A DNA stretch of 64,000 nucleotides. Source: Synergistaceae bacterium. GTDB taxonomy: Bacteria > Synergistota > Synergistia > Synergistales > Aminobacteriaceae. Each line of letters opens with the position of its first letter. The stretch's first letter is position 1. The notes beneath the pieces are model-generated. The model was not told the DNA's origin and did no database searches. It saw only the letters and a list, made by a program, of their open reading frames with translations. The DNA lies in the NCBI GenBank assembly GCA_031267575.1, contig JAIRYN010000026.1, positions 1 through 64,000 on the forward strand. Direction: 5' to 3'. Shown here in pieces: positions 1 to 7,681 of this stretch. The translations under genes were made by a program, and so were the position numbers.

Positions 1-367
1 GCTTTTCTTTCGGTTGCGCCTTGCGCACTTGCATATCCGATAACGGCATATACCCCCATACCTCCTCATTCGCTTTTAGAGAAAACATCTCACGGGTTGC
101 CAAGAAAAAACGCGCGGATGTAACCACTATGCGCACTCGCATCACCGTACATCCGTAAGACAAATATTTTTTTGTTGTCCGGTTTTCTGTACGAATACGC
201 GCGGTATTATGCAACATTTTGAGGTAGTTTGATATACCATATTCGTACAGAAAAGCCGGATTCCAAGACTGTTTTAATACTATATGATACTCAGGGATTT
301 CTACATTCGACTTCCTTAGAAGAAGTCAAATATATTTGGGGTATTACTCCAGAAAGTAGGTAGCGCA
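1..367. other. intergenic region, no gene seen
   Basis: No convincing coding frame was found at the left edge. The stretch carries the long inverted repeat described separately (179-259) and the presumed promoter region of the small secreted-protein gene at 368. A possible -10 (TATGAT) lies near 281-286, but no good -35 can be assigned. Confidence 0.4.
179..259. repeat. long inverted repeat, possible MITE-like or cruciform element
   Basis: The arms ccggttttctgtacgaata (179-197) and tattcgtacagaaaagccgg (240-259) are reverse complements except for one extra base. They enclose a 42-nt loop. There is no T-run straight after either arm, so it is not an ordinary terminator. It could be a small mobile palindromic element, a structured RNA or a protein-binding site; nothing here decides between these. 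Confidence 0.6.
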
Positions 368-736
368 ATGAAAAAGATAGTCGTGTTAGCTTTGGTAGTA
401 GTCGCGTTGTTGATGACCAATGTCTCGATGGCATTAGCGGTGACGGGTAAGGGTACACAAAGTGACCCCTATGTTATTTCCAATGACTCCGATGATTTAC
501 CTCAAGGCTTCGGGAACAACTTCGAAGGGTGTTGGTTCAAGCGTCCAAAAGATATTTGGTTGCTCGTTAATGGCGATATCTTTGAATCAGGAGATTGGAA
601 AAGTTCCAATAACAAGCAAGAAGAGCAGAAATTCGTCAAGAAAAAGGATTTTTTGATCAAAGCTTGTGAGGGAAGCTTTAGACTCCGTGCTGGAGTGGGC
701 TGGGAAGCGGACAGTTACTACAACGAAGAAGATTAA
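368..736 (+). CDS. small secreted hypothetical protein
   Basis: This encodes 122 aa with a clear signal peptide: MKK, a hydrophobic stretch of about 18 residues, then a plausible cleavage after ALA at about residue 24. Just after cleavage the motif GKGTQSDPYVIS resembles the GTxxxPYxIS segment that opens many secreted GLUG-type proteins, and the larger GLUG protein at 36755-38074 has GTQKSPYLIS. The rest has two cysteines and is not recognised. The start is supported by a purine-rich stretch (aaagtaggtag) upstream. The protein is probably exported and may be a shortened relative of the GLUG family. No function is assigned. Confidence 0.6.
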   Translation: MKKIVVLALVVVALLMTNVSMALAVTGKGTQSDPYVISNDSDDLPQGFGNNFEGCWFKRPKDIWLLVNGDIFESGDWKSSNNKQEEQKFVKKKDFLIKACEGSFRLRAGVGWEADSYYNEED

Positions 737-783
737 GTAGATGTAAGCGCCTCTGTTTCCTTCCTATTTGTCATGCTTCAGGC

Positions 784-817
784 AAAAAAAAAAATCAGGG
801 AGGGCCTAAGCCCTCCC
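784..817 (-). terminator. intrinsic terminator of the mut-nrd operon
   Basis: The inverted repeat GGGAGGGC (798-805) / GCCCTCCC (810-817) with loop CTAA is followed on the minus strand by a run of T (complement of 784-794). It ends minus-strand transcription coming from nrdG and the small ORF at 863-1141. Confidence 0.8.
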
Positions 818-862
818 CACAATCTTTCTATCCTGCTTTTTATCCTGCTTTCTATCCGCTTT

Positions 863-1141
863 CTATCCTGTTGCCGGTGGCGCTTCACGCATTGCCGGGT
901 CGTCGTCTTCGACGCAGTGTAACACCAGGAATCGTTTTTCACACGCGGTTTCATTTTGCGTCACTGTCTTTTTTCGTCGAATGATCATCTTGCATCCAAG
1001 CGCGTCAAGGAGCGTCGTGAGGCCTTTCAAAGGGCTTTTCAAAGATAGCGCTATAAATAAAAATACGCACATCGATTTTCGTATGGCTATCTTCCGTCTG
1101 ATGCTTGAACGGTCACGGATCGCGAAATGTGGTCGTGCCAT
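863..1141 (-). CDS. hypothetical 92-aa protein, tail resembles an XRE/HigA-type antitoxin
   Basis: The ATG overlaps the nrdG stop (TAATG) and the frame ends just before the operon terminator, so it would be translated by coupling. The only recognisable part is SPLKGLTTLLDALGCKMIIR (about residues 36-55), which resembles the last helix and strand of small XRE/HigA-like antitoxins. The N-terminal helix-turn-helix is not visible, and the last 35 residues look like non-selected sequence. It may be a broken antitoxin gene or a spurious frame. No partner toxin is adjacent. Confidence 0.35.
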   Translation of the reverse strand: MARPHFAIRDRSSIRRKIAIRKSMCVFLFIALSLKSPLKGLTTLLDALGCKMIIRRKKTVTQNETACEKRFLVLHCVEDDDPAMREAPPATG

Positions 1142-1641
1142 TAAAGTTCGATGACGCTACCCGTCGCCAAACTCCGGGCGACATCAATAAGGCGCTGGTT
1201 CGAGGAGCCGCGGAAAGGCAGAGAAAGGGACCGTAACTTTGATTCATACCGACCGTCGACCAGAACGTCCGTGTGTTTCAGCAGCTTCGCGAAACCGGCG
1301 TTGCCCTTCTCGATTTTCTCCATCAGCTCTTCCCACCGATAACCTGTGTAGGTCCACACCGAAAAGCCCCTGCGCTGTGTTTCCTCGGCCAGCTTGGCCA
1401 TGGGAGAAACCTGAAAAAACGGCTCGCCACCCGTGAGGGTGATCCCGTCCAGCAGGGGATTGGCGTCGAGTACCGCCAGTATCGCCGTCACATCTGTCTC
1501 GTGCCCTCCGCCGGGGTCGTGAGTCGCCGGGTTGTGACAACCCCGGCAAAAGTGGGGGCAACCCTGAGAAAACACCGAGAGCCGCAACCCCGATCCGTCC
1601 GTGATGGAATCATTAACCAGGCCGGCGATGCGAACTTTCAT
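1141..1641 (-). CDS. nrdG: anaerobic ribonucleotide reductase activating enzyme NrdG
   Basis: This is a radical-SAM activase that installs the glycyl radical on NrdD. At 166 aa it has the family's usual length. The SAM/[4Fe-4S] motif CX3CX2C is C28-PHF-C32-RG-C35, and TLTGGEP (about 69-75) is the GGE motif that binds the SAM amino group. The N-terminus MKVRIAGLVNDS and NPATH after the cluster motif are typical of NrdG. It starts 9 nt after the nrdD stop, behind AGAGGCTG. It acts in the cytoplasm under anaerobic conditions. Confidence 0.95.
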   Translation of the reverse strand: MKVRIAGLVNDSITDGSGLRLSVFSQGCPHFCRGCHNPATHDPGGGHETDVTAILAVLDANPLLDGITLTGGEPFFQVSPMAKLAEETQRRGFSVWTYTGYRWEELMEKIEKGNAGFAKLLKHTDVLVDGRYESKLRSLSLPFRGSSNQRLIDVARSLATGSVIEL

Positions 1642-1650
1642 TTCAGCCTC

Positions 1651-4068
1651 TTATTCCGACCTGCCACTGGCTGCTGTGCCGAGGCCGTGTTTTACCCGGT
1701 CCCGCTCTTCCGCCTTTTTGGCGTCGTTGAAGCGGTCGAGGGTACCCACCAAGTAGCCCGTGATTCTGCGAATCCGCTCGAACCCTGGAGCGCCATCCGC
1801 CCTGCCGCAGGAAGGGCAGGTGTCTCCGATGATTCCCGTGTAGCCACAAACCGGGTCCCGGTCCACCGGATGGTTGATCGAACCATAGCCCACCCCCGCC
1901 TCTTTCATAGCCCGGACGATTTTCTCGAAGGCTTCTAGGTTCCCCAGAGGATCCCCGTCCATTTCCACATAGGTGATGTGTCCCGCGTTCGTCAGCTCGT
2001 GATAGGGGGCTTCCAAGTGAATTTTATCCCACGCGCTCAGTTTGTGGTAAACGGGGATGTGGAAGCTGTTCGTGTAGTAATCTCTGTCGGTCACGCCATC
2101 GATCATTCCGAAAAGCGTCCGGTCTATTTTCACGAATCGCCCCGCCGTTCCCTCCGCGGGCGTAGCCAGTAAGGTGTAGTTCATCCGGGTTCGCAGTGAC
2201 ACGGCATCCATCCGTTCTCGCATGTGCCCCACGATCTTTAATCCTAGAGCCTGAGACTCCGTGGATTCGCCGTGATGCTTTCCCGTCAGGGCTTTCAAGC
2301 ACTCCGCCAAACCAATGAAACCCATCGATAAAGTCCCATGTCGCAATACCTCGCCGATCTCATCGTCCCAGTCCAGTTTGTCCGAGTCCAGCCAGATCTT
2401 TTGCCCCATCAAGAAGGGGAAATTTTTGACCTTTTTCTTCGCCTGGACCTTGAAACGCTCGAATAACTGATCGACGACCAAGTCGATTTTCTCGTCCAAT
2501 AGCCGAAAAAACGTTTTTTCGTTGCCGTCGCTTTTTAAGGTCAGGCGCGGAAGGTTGATAGTGGTAAAGCTCAGGTTTCCTCGACCCGTGACCACCTCTT
2601 GAGTTTCGTCGAATACGTTGGCGACCACCCGGGTACGGCAGCCCATGTAGGCGACCTCCGTTTCGGGCCTGCCGGGACGGTAATATTTCAGGTTGAACGG
2701 CGCGTCGAGGAAGGCGAAGTTGGGGAAAAGCCTTTTGGCGCTCACCTTGCAGGCCAGACGGAACAGGTCGTAATTGGGGTCCTCAGGGCGATAGTTAATT
2801 CCCTCTTTCACCTTGAAGATTCCTACGGGGAAAATAGGCGTTTCCCCTTTCCCCAGACCTGCGTCCATAGCCAAAAGCAGATTCCGCGTCACTATACGTC
2901 CCTCGGGCGAGGTATCCGTCCCGTAGTTGAGAGAACTGAAAGGGACCTGAGCGCCCGCGCGGCTGTGCATCGTGTTCAGGTTATGAACCAGAGCCTCCAT
3001 CGCTTGATAAGTGGCACGATCCGTCTCCCGGTCCGCTTCCTCCCGCGCGAAAATTTGGACTCGTTCCAGAACGTCCGAGTTCTCGCCGCCTGTGTCTTCG
3101 ATATCTATGTTCTCTGAGTTAAGCAATCGCCGGGCCTTTTCTAGGTTTTGCCTGTAGAGCTTAACCCAAGTTTTGGCTACTCCAGGCGCCATATCGTAGT
3201 CGAAGTTCGCGACGCTCTGACCGCCGTGCTGATCGTTTTGATTGGCTTGAATAGCAATGCAAGCCAGGGCGGCATAGCTCCTGATGTCGTTGGGTTCCCG
3301 CAGAAACCCGTTTCCAGTGCTGAAACCGTTTTTGAAAAGGGCCAGCAGATCGATCTGGCAACAGGTTGTTGTCAAAGTCAGGAAGTCCATATCGTGGATG
3401 TGAATGTCTCCTTCTTTGTGCGCTGCGGAGTGTTCCGGCTTCAGCACGAAAATTTCGTTGAAATACTTCGCGCCCTCGGACCCATAACGCAACATGGTCC
3501 CCATGGCCGTGTCTCCGTCGATGTTGGCATTTTCCCGCTTCAGGTCGTTATCCTGGGCTTCTTTGAATGTAAGGTTTTCGTAAATGTTCATGAGCCGGCT
3601 CCGCGTCTCCCGCGCTCGACTGCGTTGCGCCCTGTAGAGAATGTAAGCCTTCGCAGTTTTCACGTATCCTTCCTCAATCAGGACGCGCTCCACCACGTCC
3701 TGGATGTCCTCTACTTGGGGGGGATACTCCTGGGGTTCGTCTGGAAACAGAAGCGGACTAGGGTAGAAAAAAACTTCAGATGAGGCCTCCGAAGACACAG
3801 GCACCCGGGCCGGCATAATCGCCAAGCGAGCCGCAACCTTTCTTGCCAAAGCCAGAGCCAAGCTGGAAACCAGATCTAGGGCTGGGGCTGGGAAAAGCAT
3901 CAGGCTCGCTTCTCCTGTGGCGCTCATGGCTCTGAAAATGGCGTTCGAGATTTTTTCTATCTTGAAGGCGACCCTGCGCCCGTCGCGTTTCACGATTTCC
4001 GTGACTCCCGTCACCGCTATTCCGGAGCGTTGATCGCGCACAACTTCCCGCTGCCCTTCACTCGACAT
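1651..4068 (-). CDS. nrdD: anaerobic (class III) ribonucleoside-triphosphate reductase NrdD
   Basis: This glycyl-radical enzyme reduces NTPs to dNTPs with formate as reductant in characterised members. It has 805 aa. An ATP-cone at about residues 20-150 (EIVKRDGRRVAFKIEKI) is followed by the catalytic barrel with GCRTRV in the middle. Near the C-terminus is a zinc-type cysteine cluster (CGYTG...CPSCG), then the radical loop RITGYLVG with the radical glycine at about 771. The ATP-cone appears to carry an extra segment of about 50 aa, rich in Ala/Leu then Pro (LMLFPAPALDL...PDEPQEYPP), which is unusual. The start ATG sits 10 nt after GGAGG and overlaps the end of the preceding 50-aa ORF. Confidence 0.96.
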   Translation of the reverse strand: MSSEGQREVVRDQRSGIAVTGVTEIVKRDGRRVAFKIEKISNAIFRAMSATGEASLMLFPAPALDLVSSLALALARKVAARLAIMPARVPVSSEASSEVFFYPSPLLFPDEPQEYPPQVEDIQDVVERVLIEEGYVKTAKAYILYRAQRSRARETRSRLMNIYENLTFKEAQDNDLKRENANIDGDTAMGTMLRYGSEGAKYFNEIFVLKPEHSAAHKEGDIHIHDMDFLTLTTTCCQIDLLALFKNGFSTGNGFLREPNDIRSYAALACIAIQANQNDQHGGQSVANFDYDMAPGVAKTWVKLYRQNLEKARRLLNSENIDIEDTGGENSDVLERVQIFAREEADRETDRATYQAMEALVHNLNTMHSRAGAQVPFSSLNYGTDTSPEGRIVTRNLLLAMDAGLGKGETPIFPVGIFKVKEGINYRPEDPNYDLFRLACKVSAKRLFPNFAFLDAPFNLKYYRPGRPETEVAYMGCRTRVVANVFDETQEVVTGRGNLSFTTINLPRLTLKSDGNEKTFFRLLDEKIDLVVDQLFERFKVQAKKKVKNFPFLMGQKIWLDSDKLDWDDEIGEVLRHGTLSMGFIGLAECLKALTGKHHGESTESQALGLKIVGHMRERMDAVSLRTRMNYTLLATPAEGTAGRFVKIDRTLFGMIDGVTDRDYYTNSFHIPVYHKLSAWDKIHLEAPYHELTNAGHITYVEMDGDPLGNLEAFEKIVRAMKEAGVGYGSINHPVDRDPVCGYTGIIGDTCPSCGRADGAPGFERIRRITGYLVGTLDRFNDAKKAEERDRVKHGLGTAASGRSE

Positions 4069-4210
4069 AAATATATAAACCTCCTTGGTACTCGTCGGGG
4101 TATCGCTTCATATCCCGTGCGAGAGCGTCGAAAATACGCTCGGCCAACTCGCTTTTGCGGTCTTGTGTATGGGCCGTGAGGAAGACGACCTCTTCTCGCG
4201 TTTCGTTCAT
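4058..4210 (-). CDS. small hypothetical protein, 50 aa, between meaB and nrdD
   Basis: The start ATG at 4210 follows GGAGGG (spacing about 12) and is 5 nt past the meaB stop. The stop overlaps the nrdD start by 11 nt. The product begins MNETREEVVFLTAHTQDRKS, is charged and mostly helical, and carries no recognised motif. Good ribosome-binding site, tight packing and overlap argue it is translated, possibly to couple nrdD translation to meaB. The same frame reads further upstream through the meaB gene, but that part is a shadow of meaB. Confidence 0.55.
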   Translation of the reverse strand: MNETREEVVFLTAHTQDRKSELAERIFDALARDMKRYPDEYQGGLYIYVE

Positions 4211-4215
4211 GCTTT

Positions 4216-5505
4216 TCAAATACCCTCCTGCCATGTCTTTTCTTGGAAAAGGCGCAACAACGTCTGCGTCGCCTGGGTCGCGGAGAGTTCCCCGGTCAGG
4301 ACTTTTTCCTCGATAGCTCCTCGATTGGCGGCGATGGAGGGGCAGTCGTAAAAACGTTTTTTCAGGTGGTCCTCGACCATATTGTAAACCCATGAAAGGG
4401 TCTGCTGCTTGCGCCGCTCACCGAAAAACCCGGACCCACGAACGTTTTCCATGAATTGCCCGACGATATTCCAGATTTCGGCGATGCCGGAGTCGCGAAG
4501 GGCCGAACAGACATGGGCGTGAGTGGTCCAACCCTCCGTGGCGGGCCGGAGATAGTGGAGGATCCGGTCGTATTCCACTCGCGTGGCCTCCGCTTTTATA
4601 AGGTTGGCGCCGTCCGCCTTGTTGACCAAGACGGCGTCGGCTAGCTCCATGACGCCCTTTTTCATACCCTGTAACTCGTCTCCTGCGCCGGTGATAACCA
4701 GCAATAGGAAAAAATCCACCATCGAACGTACCGCCGTCTCACTCTGCCCCACACCCACCGTCTCCACCAAAATCACGTCGTAACCGGCCGCCTCGCAGAG
4801 CAGTAGGGTTTCTCGGCTTTTGCGCGTCAACCCCCCCAGGGTTCCCCCCGTGGGCGACGGGCGAATGAAGGCGTTGGGTTCCTTTGCCAGGTTTTCCATA
4901 CGGGTTTTATCCCCAAGAATGCTGCCTTTGCTGACGCTGCTGCTGGGGTCCACGGCGAGCACGGCAACCTTGTGGCCCTTTCGGCAAAGCAGACAACCCA
5001 GAGCCTCAATAAACGTGCTCTTGCCGGCCCCAGGAACGCCGGTGATCCCCACTCGGACGGAATTTCCCGTTCGGTGCAGAATCCCCCGGACCACCTCCTG
5101 CCCCAGGTTGAAGTGGGCCGAGGCGTTGCTCTCCACCAGGGTGATCGCCCGGGACAGGGTCGAGCGCTCGCCGGAAAGAACTCCGTCGATGTACTCCTGT
5201 GGCGTCAGTCGGGGGCGTTTCGGCGAAGAAGGAACAAAAGGAGCAACGATAAGAGGGGATAGCGCGGCCATTCCGTCATGAGAGTCGGTCACCCCCTCCA
5301 TGACCCTGGAAGCATACGCCTCGTTCGCTCCGTCGGGAGCCCATTCGGGTTTGCGCCGTTCGACTGCTCGTTCGACTGCTCGTTCAGCTGCTCGTTCAGC
5401 TGCTCGTTCAGCTGATGGTTCAATTGATAATTCAGTTGATGGTTCAACTGAGGGTTCAACTGAGGGTTCTGTTGGCCGTTCAGCCGGCCGTTCAACCGAA
5501 GACAC
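4216..5505 (-). CDS. meaB: MeaB/ArgK-type GTPase, methylmalonyl-CoA mutase chaperone, with repeat N-terminus
   Basis: MeaB is a G3E-type GTPase that protects and helps reload the B12 cofactor of methylmalonyl-CoA mutase. The frame gives 429 aa. The MeaB core is about residues 95-429 ([20 protein letters not shown] onward), with P-loop GVPGAGKS at about 156-163, Walker-type LAVDPSSS and NKADG for guanine recognition. Residues about 5-51 are a low-complexity ER/EP repeat ([15 protein letters not shown]...), encoded by 12-bp tandem repeats. GTG at 5505 overlaps the mutB stop by 14 nt. Translation could instead start at an internal ATG (residue about 69, MEGVTDS), which would leave the repeats untranslated. 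The family is usually about 330 aa. Confidence 0.9.
   Translation of the reverse strand: MSSVERPAERPTEPSVEPSVEPSTELSIEPSAERAAERAAERAVERAVERRKPEWAPDGANEAYASRVMEGVTDSHDGMAALSPLIVAPFVPSSPKRPRLTPQEYIDGVLSGERSTLSRAITLVESNASAHFNLGQEVVRGILHRTGNSVRVGITGVPGAGKSTFIEALGCLLCRKGHKVAVLAVDPSSSVSKGSILGDKTRMENLAKEPNAFIRPSPTGGTLGGLTRKSRETLLLCEAAGYDVILVETVGVGQSETAVRSMVDFFLLLVITGAGDELQGMKKGVMELADAVLVNKADGANLIKAEATRVEYDRILHYLRPATEGWTTHAHVCSALRDSGIAEIWNIVGQFMENVRGSGFFGERRKQQTLSWVYNMVEDHLKKRFYDCPSIAANRGAIEEKVLTGELSATQATQTLLRLFQEKTWQEGI
5354..5500. repeat. 12-bp tandem repeat array at the 5' end of meaB
   Basis: There are about a dozen copies of a diverged 12-bp unit (plus strand gctcgttcagct / gatggttcaact). The unit length is a multiple of three, so a stop-free unit stays open in every frame; all three minus-strand frames and some plus-strand frames remain open here. 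This is consistent with slippage expansion at the mutB-meaB junction. Confidence 0.8.
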
Positions 5506-7681
5506 GTCGATTCAGCTCTTCCATAACTCGTTTGGCGGCGACGGGGATGATCGTGCCGGGGCCGAAGATGGCCGACGCCCCGTTTTGGCGCAAAAAATCG
5601 TAGTCCTGAGCGGGAATGACGCCACCGATAACCATCATAATGTCCTCCCGTCCGCGTTTTTTCAGTTCTGCCGCTAGTTGGGGGAGCAAGGTTTTGTGTC
5701 CCGCGGCCAGAGAACTCATTCCCACGATGTGAACGTCGTTGTCCACAGCGTCTTGAGCTGCCTCCTCCGGGGTTTGGAACAGGGGTCCCACGTCCACGTC
5801 GTAGCCCATATCGGCGAAGGCGGTGGAAATGACCTTCGCGCCCCGGTCGTGGCCGTCCTGTCCCATTTTGACCACCATGATCCGAGGCCTTCTCCCTTCC
5901 TTGCGCTCGAACTCGTCCGTCATACCTCGAACCTCGGAGATGATGTCCTCGTCGGCGAACTCGCTGGAGTAAATGCCCGATATGGACCGGATGATCGCCT
6001 TATGCCGCCCGCAGACCTTTTCCACGGCGTCCGAAATTTCACCCAGGGACGCCCGTGCCCGGGCTGCTTCGACGGCCAGCTCCAGCAGGTTGCTCTCACC
6101 GGTCTCCGCGGCCTTCGTGATGGCGTGAAGACAGCCCTCCACCTTTTCAGGGTCGCGAGTGGCGCGCAGTTTTTCGAGCCGAGTGATTTGAGACTGACGG
6201 ACGGCGCTGTTGTCCACTTCCAATATTTCCAGGGGATCTTCTTTTTTCAGTCGGAAGCTGTTGACCCCAACGATCTTTTCTAGCCCTGAATCGATATGAG
6301 CTTGACGCCGCGCGGCGGCCTCCTCAATACGCATCTTGGGAAGTCCGGTGTCAATGGCGGCCGCCATGCCACCCAACCTTTCAATCTCCTGAATATGCTC
6401 CCAGCTCCGGCGTATCAGAGCGTCGGTAAGAGCCTCCACGTAGTAGGAACCGCCCCAGGGGTCGATTACTTTACAGACTTTCGTCTCGTCCTGAATGTAC
6501 AGTTGGGTGTTACGGGCGATACGGGCCGAGAAATCCGTCGGCAGGGCGATGGCCTCGTCCAGCGCGTTGGTGTGCAGGGATTGGGTATGTCCCAGAGCCG
6601 CGGCCAAGGCCTCGATGCAGGTACGTCCCACGTTGTTGTAGGGATCTTGTTCTGTGAGGCTCCAGCCTGAGGTTTGGGAGTGGGTGCGCAGGGCCATGGA
6701 CTTCGGGTTTTTGGGGTCGAAAGAGCCCACGATTTTGGCCCAGACCATGCGGGCAGCGCGCATCTTCGCCACCTCCATGAAGTAGTTCTTTCCGATCCCC
6801 CAGAAAAAAGACAGGCGTGGAGCGAAGTCGTCGATTCCGAGCCCCGACGCGATCCCCGTGCGCAGGTATTCGAGGCCGTCGGCTAGAGTGTAGCCCAGAT
6901 CGATGTCCGCCGTGGCCCCAGCTTCCTGAATGTGGTAGCCTGATATGCTGATGCTGTTGAATTTGGGCATATATTTCGACGTGTATGAGAAAATATCCCC
7001 GATTATGCGCATCGAGGCCTGAGGAGGATAAATGTAGGTATTGCGGACCATGAACTCCTTCAGAATGTCGTTCTGAATTGTCCCGGTCAGGACAGACTTG
7101 TGGACGCCCTGTTCCTCCGCCGCCAGGATGTAGAAGGCCAGGACGGGCAGAACCGCGCCGTTCATGGTCATGGAAACGGACATCTGGTCGAGGGGGATGC
7201 CGGAAAAAAGGATCTCCATATCTAAAATGGAATCCACGGCCACCCCCGCCTTGCCCACGTCCCCCATGACTCTGGGGTGATCGGAATCGTAACCTCGGTG
7301 GGTTGCCAGGTCGAAGGCGATGGAGAGTCCTTTTTGCCCAGCGGCGAGATTGCGCCGGTAAAAGGCGTTGCTCTCCTCCGCCGTGGAAAACCCGGCATAT
7401 TGCCGCACCGTCCAGGGGCGAGTGACGAACATGGTGGGGTAGGGCCCCCGCAGGAAGGGCGGAAGGCCGGGCATGGTCTCCAGATGCCGTAGTCCCTCCA
7501 GGTCGTTTTCCGTATAGAGAGGCTCCACGTCGATCTGCTCCATGGTGTGCGCTCGAAGTTCCTCGTATTTTTTACTGGCTTCTCGTTCCAGGTGTGTTTT
7601 CCAGTCCTCTCGGTCGAAAGCGTTTTCTCCACAGGTGTCGTTCCAAGGAATTTGTGTGAAATCCGGACTCAATCCCCTCAT
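5492..7681 (-). CDS. mutB: methylmalonyl-CoA mutase large subunit
   Basis: This is the catalytic subunit of the adenosylcobalamin-dependent isomerase interconverting succinyl-CoA and (R)-methylmalonyl-CoA. It has 729 aa, full length. The substrate-binding barrel carries [20 protein letters not shown] and [13 protein letters not shown]. The C-terminal B12 domain has the base-off ligand motif D609-x-H611-xx-G614 (QDGHDRGAK) followed by [10 protein letters not shown]. The ATG directly follows the mutA stop (TAGATG), indicating coupled translation. In an amino-acid fermenter it probably links succinyl-CoA to propionate metabolism. Confidence 0.97.
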   Translation of the reverse strand: MRGLSPDFTQIPWNDTCGENAFDREDWKTHLEREASKKYEELRAHTMEQIDVEPLYTENDLEGLRHLETMPGLPPFLRGPYPTMFVTRPWTVRQYAGFSTAEESNAFYRRNLAAGQKGLSIAFDLATHRGYDSDHPRVMGDVGKAGVAVDSILDMEILFSGIPLDQMSVSMTMNGAVLPVLAFYILAAEEQGVHKSVLTGTIQNDILKEFMVRNTYIYPPQASMRIIGDIFSYTSKYMPKFNSISISGYHIQEAGATADIDLGYTLADGLEYLRTGIASGLGIDDFAPRLSFFWGIGKNYFMEVAKMRAARMVWAKIVGSFDPKNPKSMALRTHSQTSGWSLTEQDPYNNVGRTCIEALAAALGHTQSLHTNALDEAIALPTDFSARIARNTQLYIQDETKVCKVIDPWGGSYYVEALTDALIRRSWEHIQEIERLGGMAAAIDTGLPKMRIEEAAARRQAHIDSGLEKIVGVNSFRLKKEDPLEILEVDNSAVRQSQITRLEKLRATRDPEKVEGCLHAITKAAETGESNLLELAVEAARARASLGEISDAVEKVCGRHKAIIRSISGIYSSEFADEDIISEVRGMTDEFERKEGRRPRIMVVKMGQDGHDRGAKVISTAFADMGYDVDVGPLFQTPEEAAQDAVDNDVHIVGMSSLAAGHKTLLPQLAAELKKRGREDIMMVIGGVIPAQDYDFLRQNGASAIFGPGTIIPVAAKRVMEELNRRVFG

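Noticed and set aside
5289-5677. Open frames on both strands through the meaB 5' repeats (e.g. Asn/Gln- or Ser/Arg-rich proteins)
   Set aside because: They arise from a 12-bp repeat that is open in many frames; they lack ribosome-binding sites and family resemblance.
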